Origin: Bacillota bacterium
GTDB lineage: Bacteria; Bacillota; Clostridia; Christensenellales; Aristaeellaceae
Reading direction: 5' to 3'
Assembly: GCA_023409955.1 (NCBI GenBank)
Contig: JAEYQQ010000137.1
Location: 1-5,126, forward strand
DNA length: 5,126 nt
Shown here: in pieces, positions 4,983 through 5,126 of the stretch
Numbering within the stretch: the first letter of the stretch is position 1
Layout of the letters: each line of letters begins with the position of its first letter
The notes under the pieces: generated by a model
What the model was told of the DNA's origin: nothing
The model's input: only the letters and a program-made list of their open reading frames with translations
Databases searched by the model: none
Translations under genes and position numbers: made by a program

Positions 4983-5126
4983 CTATTTTCTGTTGTTATA
5001 GGAGCAGGCCAGAGGCAGAATCAGACCCAAGTACGAATTTTGCAGGCCCAGCAGCTGGGTATTGACAACATAGGTGGAGACCAGTCCTCCATGAAAGAGC
5101 ATGGGGACAAAAATGAAATAGGTGTA
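4983..5126 (-). pseudogene. Truncated carbohydrate ABC transporter permease (MalG/YtcP type), 5' end outside window
   Basis: The frame entering from the right edge gives 47 residues and stops at 4983-4985. Segments FHGGLVSTYVV (11-21), LLGLQNSYLGLILPLACS (25-42) and Tyr43-Asn44 match the part of YtcP-like permeases just after the F-x-G-G-x-x-x-T-Y motif. In intact relatives this block continues with a segment ending in a conserved Arg-Thr/Asn-Phe, then well over 100 more residues including the EAA loop that contacts the ATPase. Here the match stops at residue 44 and a TAG follows three residues later. Neither of the other two frames restores the family sequence. The remaining product could not couple to an ATPase, so this is most likely a deletion remnant. 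The 5' part lies beyond the window, and a sequencing or assembly fault has not been ruled out. Confidence 0.75.

Noticed and set aside
5091..5126. Possible plus-strand gene start (ATG at 5091, open to the edge)
   Set aside because: The ribosome-site spacing is poor and the opposite strand carries a clear permease match over the same bases.

Overview
The window looks like a chromosomal segment from a Gram-positive anaerobe of the Clostridia, probably near Lachnospiraceae. This is inferred from strong GGAGG-type ribosome binding sites, SigA-like promoters with 16-17 bp spacers, and the protein families present: a PfoR-type EIIC, a DUF6273 secreted protein, a LytS-type 5TM sensor joined to GGDEF, and an AraC/cupin regulator beside a YtcP-like sugar permease remnant. 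I see no rRNA, tRNA, CRISPR array, transposase or phage gene.

Layout from left to right. (1) Positions 1-1502, minus strand: a long membrane sensor (5TM-5TMR_LYT, then PAS, then GGDEF) that runs off the left edge. Its diguanylate cyclase motif and inhibitory I-site are intact, and the last visible residues look like the linker into an HD-GYP domain. (2) Positions 1503-1777: an intergenic stretch with a promoter for gene 1, a 37-nt palindrome, and two unrelated exact 11-bp direct repeats. (3) Positions 1778-2833, minus: a stand-alone PTS EIIC of the PF13303/PfoR family. (4) Positions 2834-3131: a divergent control region with one good promoter in each direction. (5) Positions 3132-3902, plus: a secreted DUF6273 protein with a signal peptide; its real start is 66 bases inside the longest open frame. 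(6) Positions 3945-4868, minus, convergent with gene 5: an AraC-family regulator with an N-terminal cupin, whose start is best placed at 4868 rather than 4883. (7) Positions 4983-5126, minus: a fragment of a MalG/YtcP-type sugar ABC permease that stops abruptly inside the family's conserved core, so it appears to be a broken gene.

The genes do not form one clear operon. Each complete gene has its own promoter and ribosome binding site. A loose theme of envelope sensing and carbohydrate uptake can be suggested, but no pathway can be proved from this window. The most unusual items are the truncated permease left upstream of an apparently intact AraC regulator, the repeat-rich 1503-1777 gap, and the secreted DUF6273 protein with a long leader. 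I did not find convincing evidence for a wholly new system.
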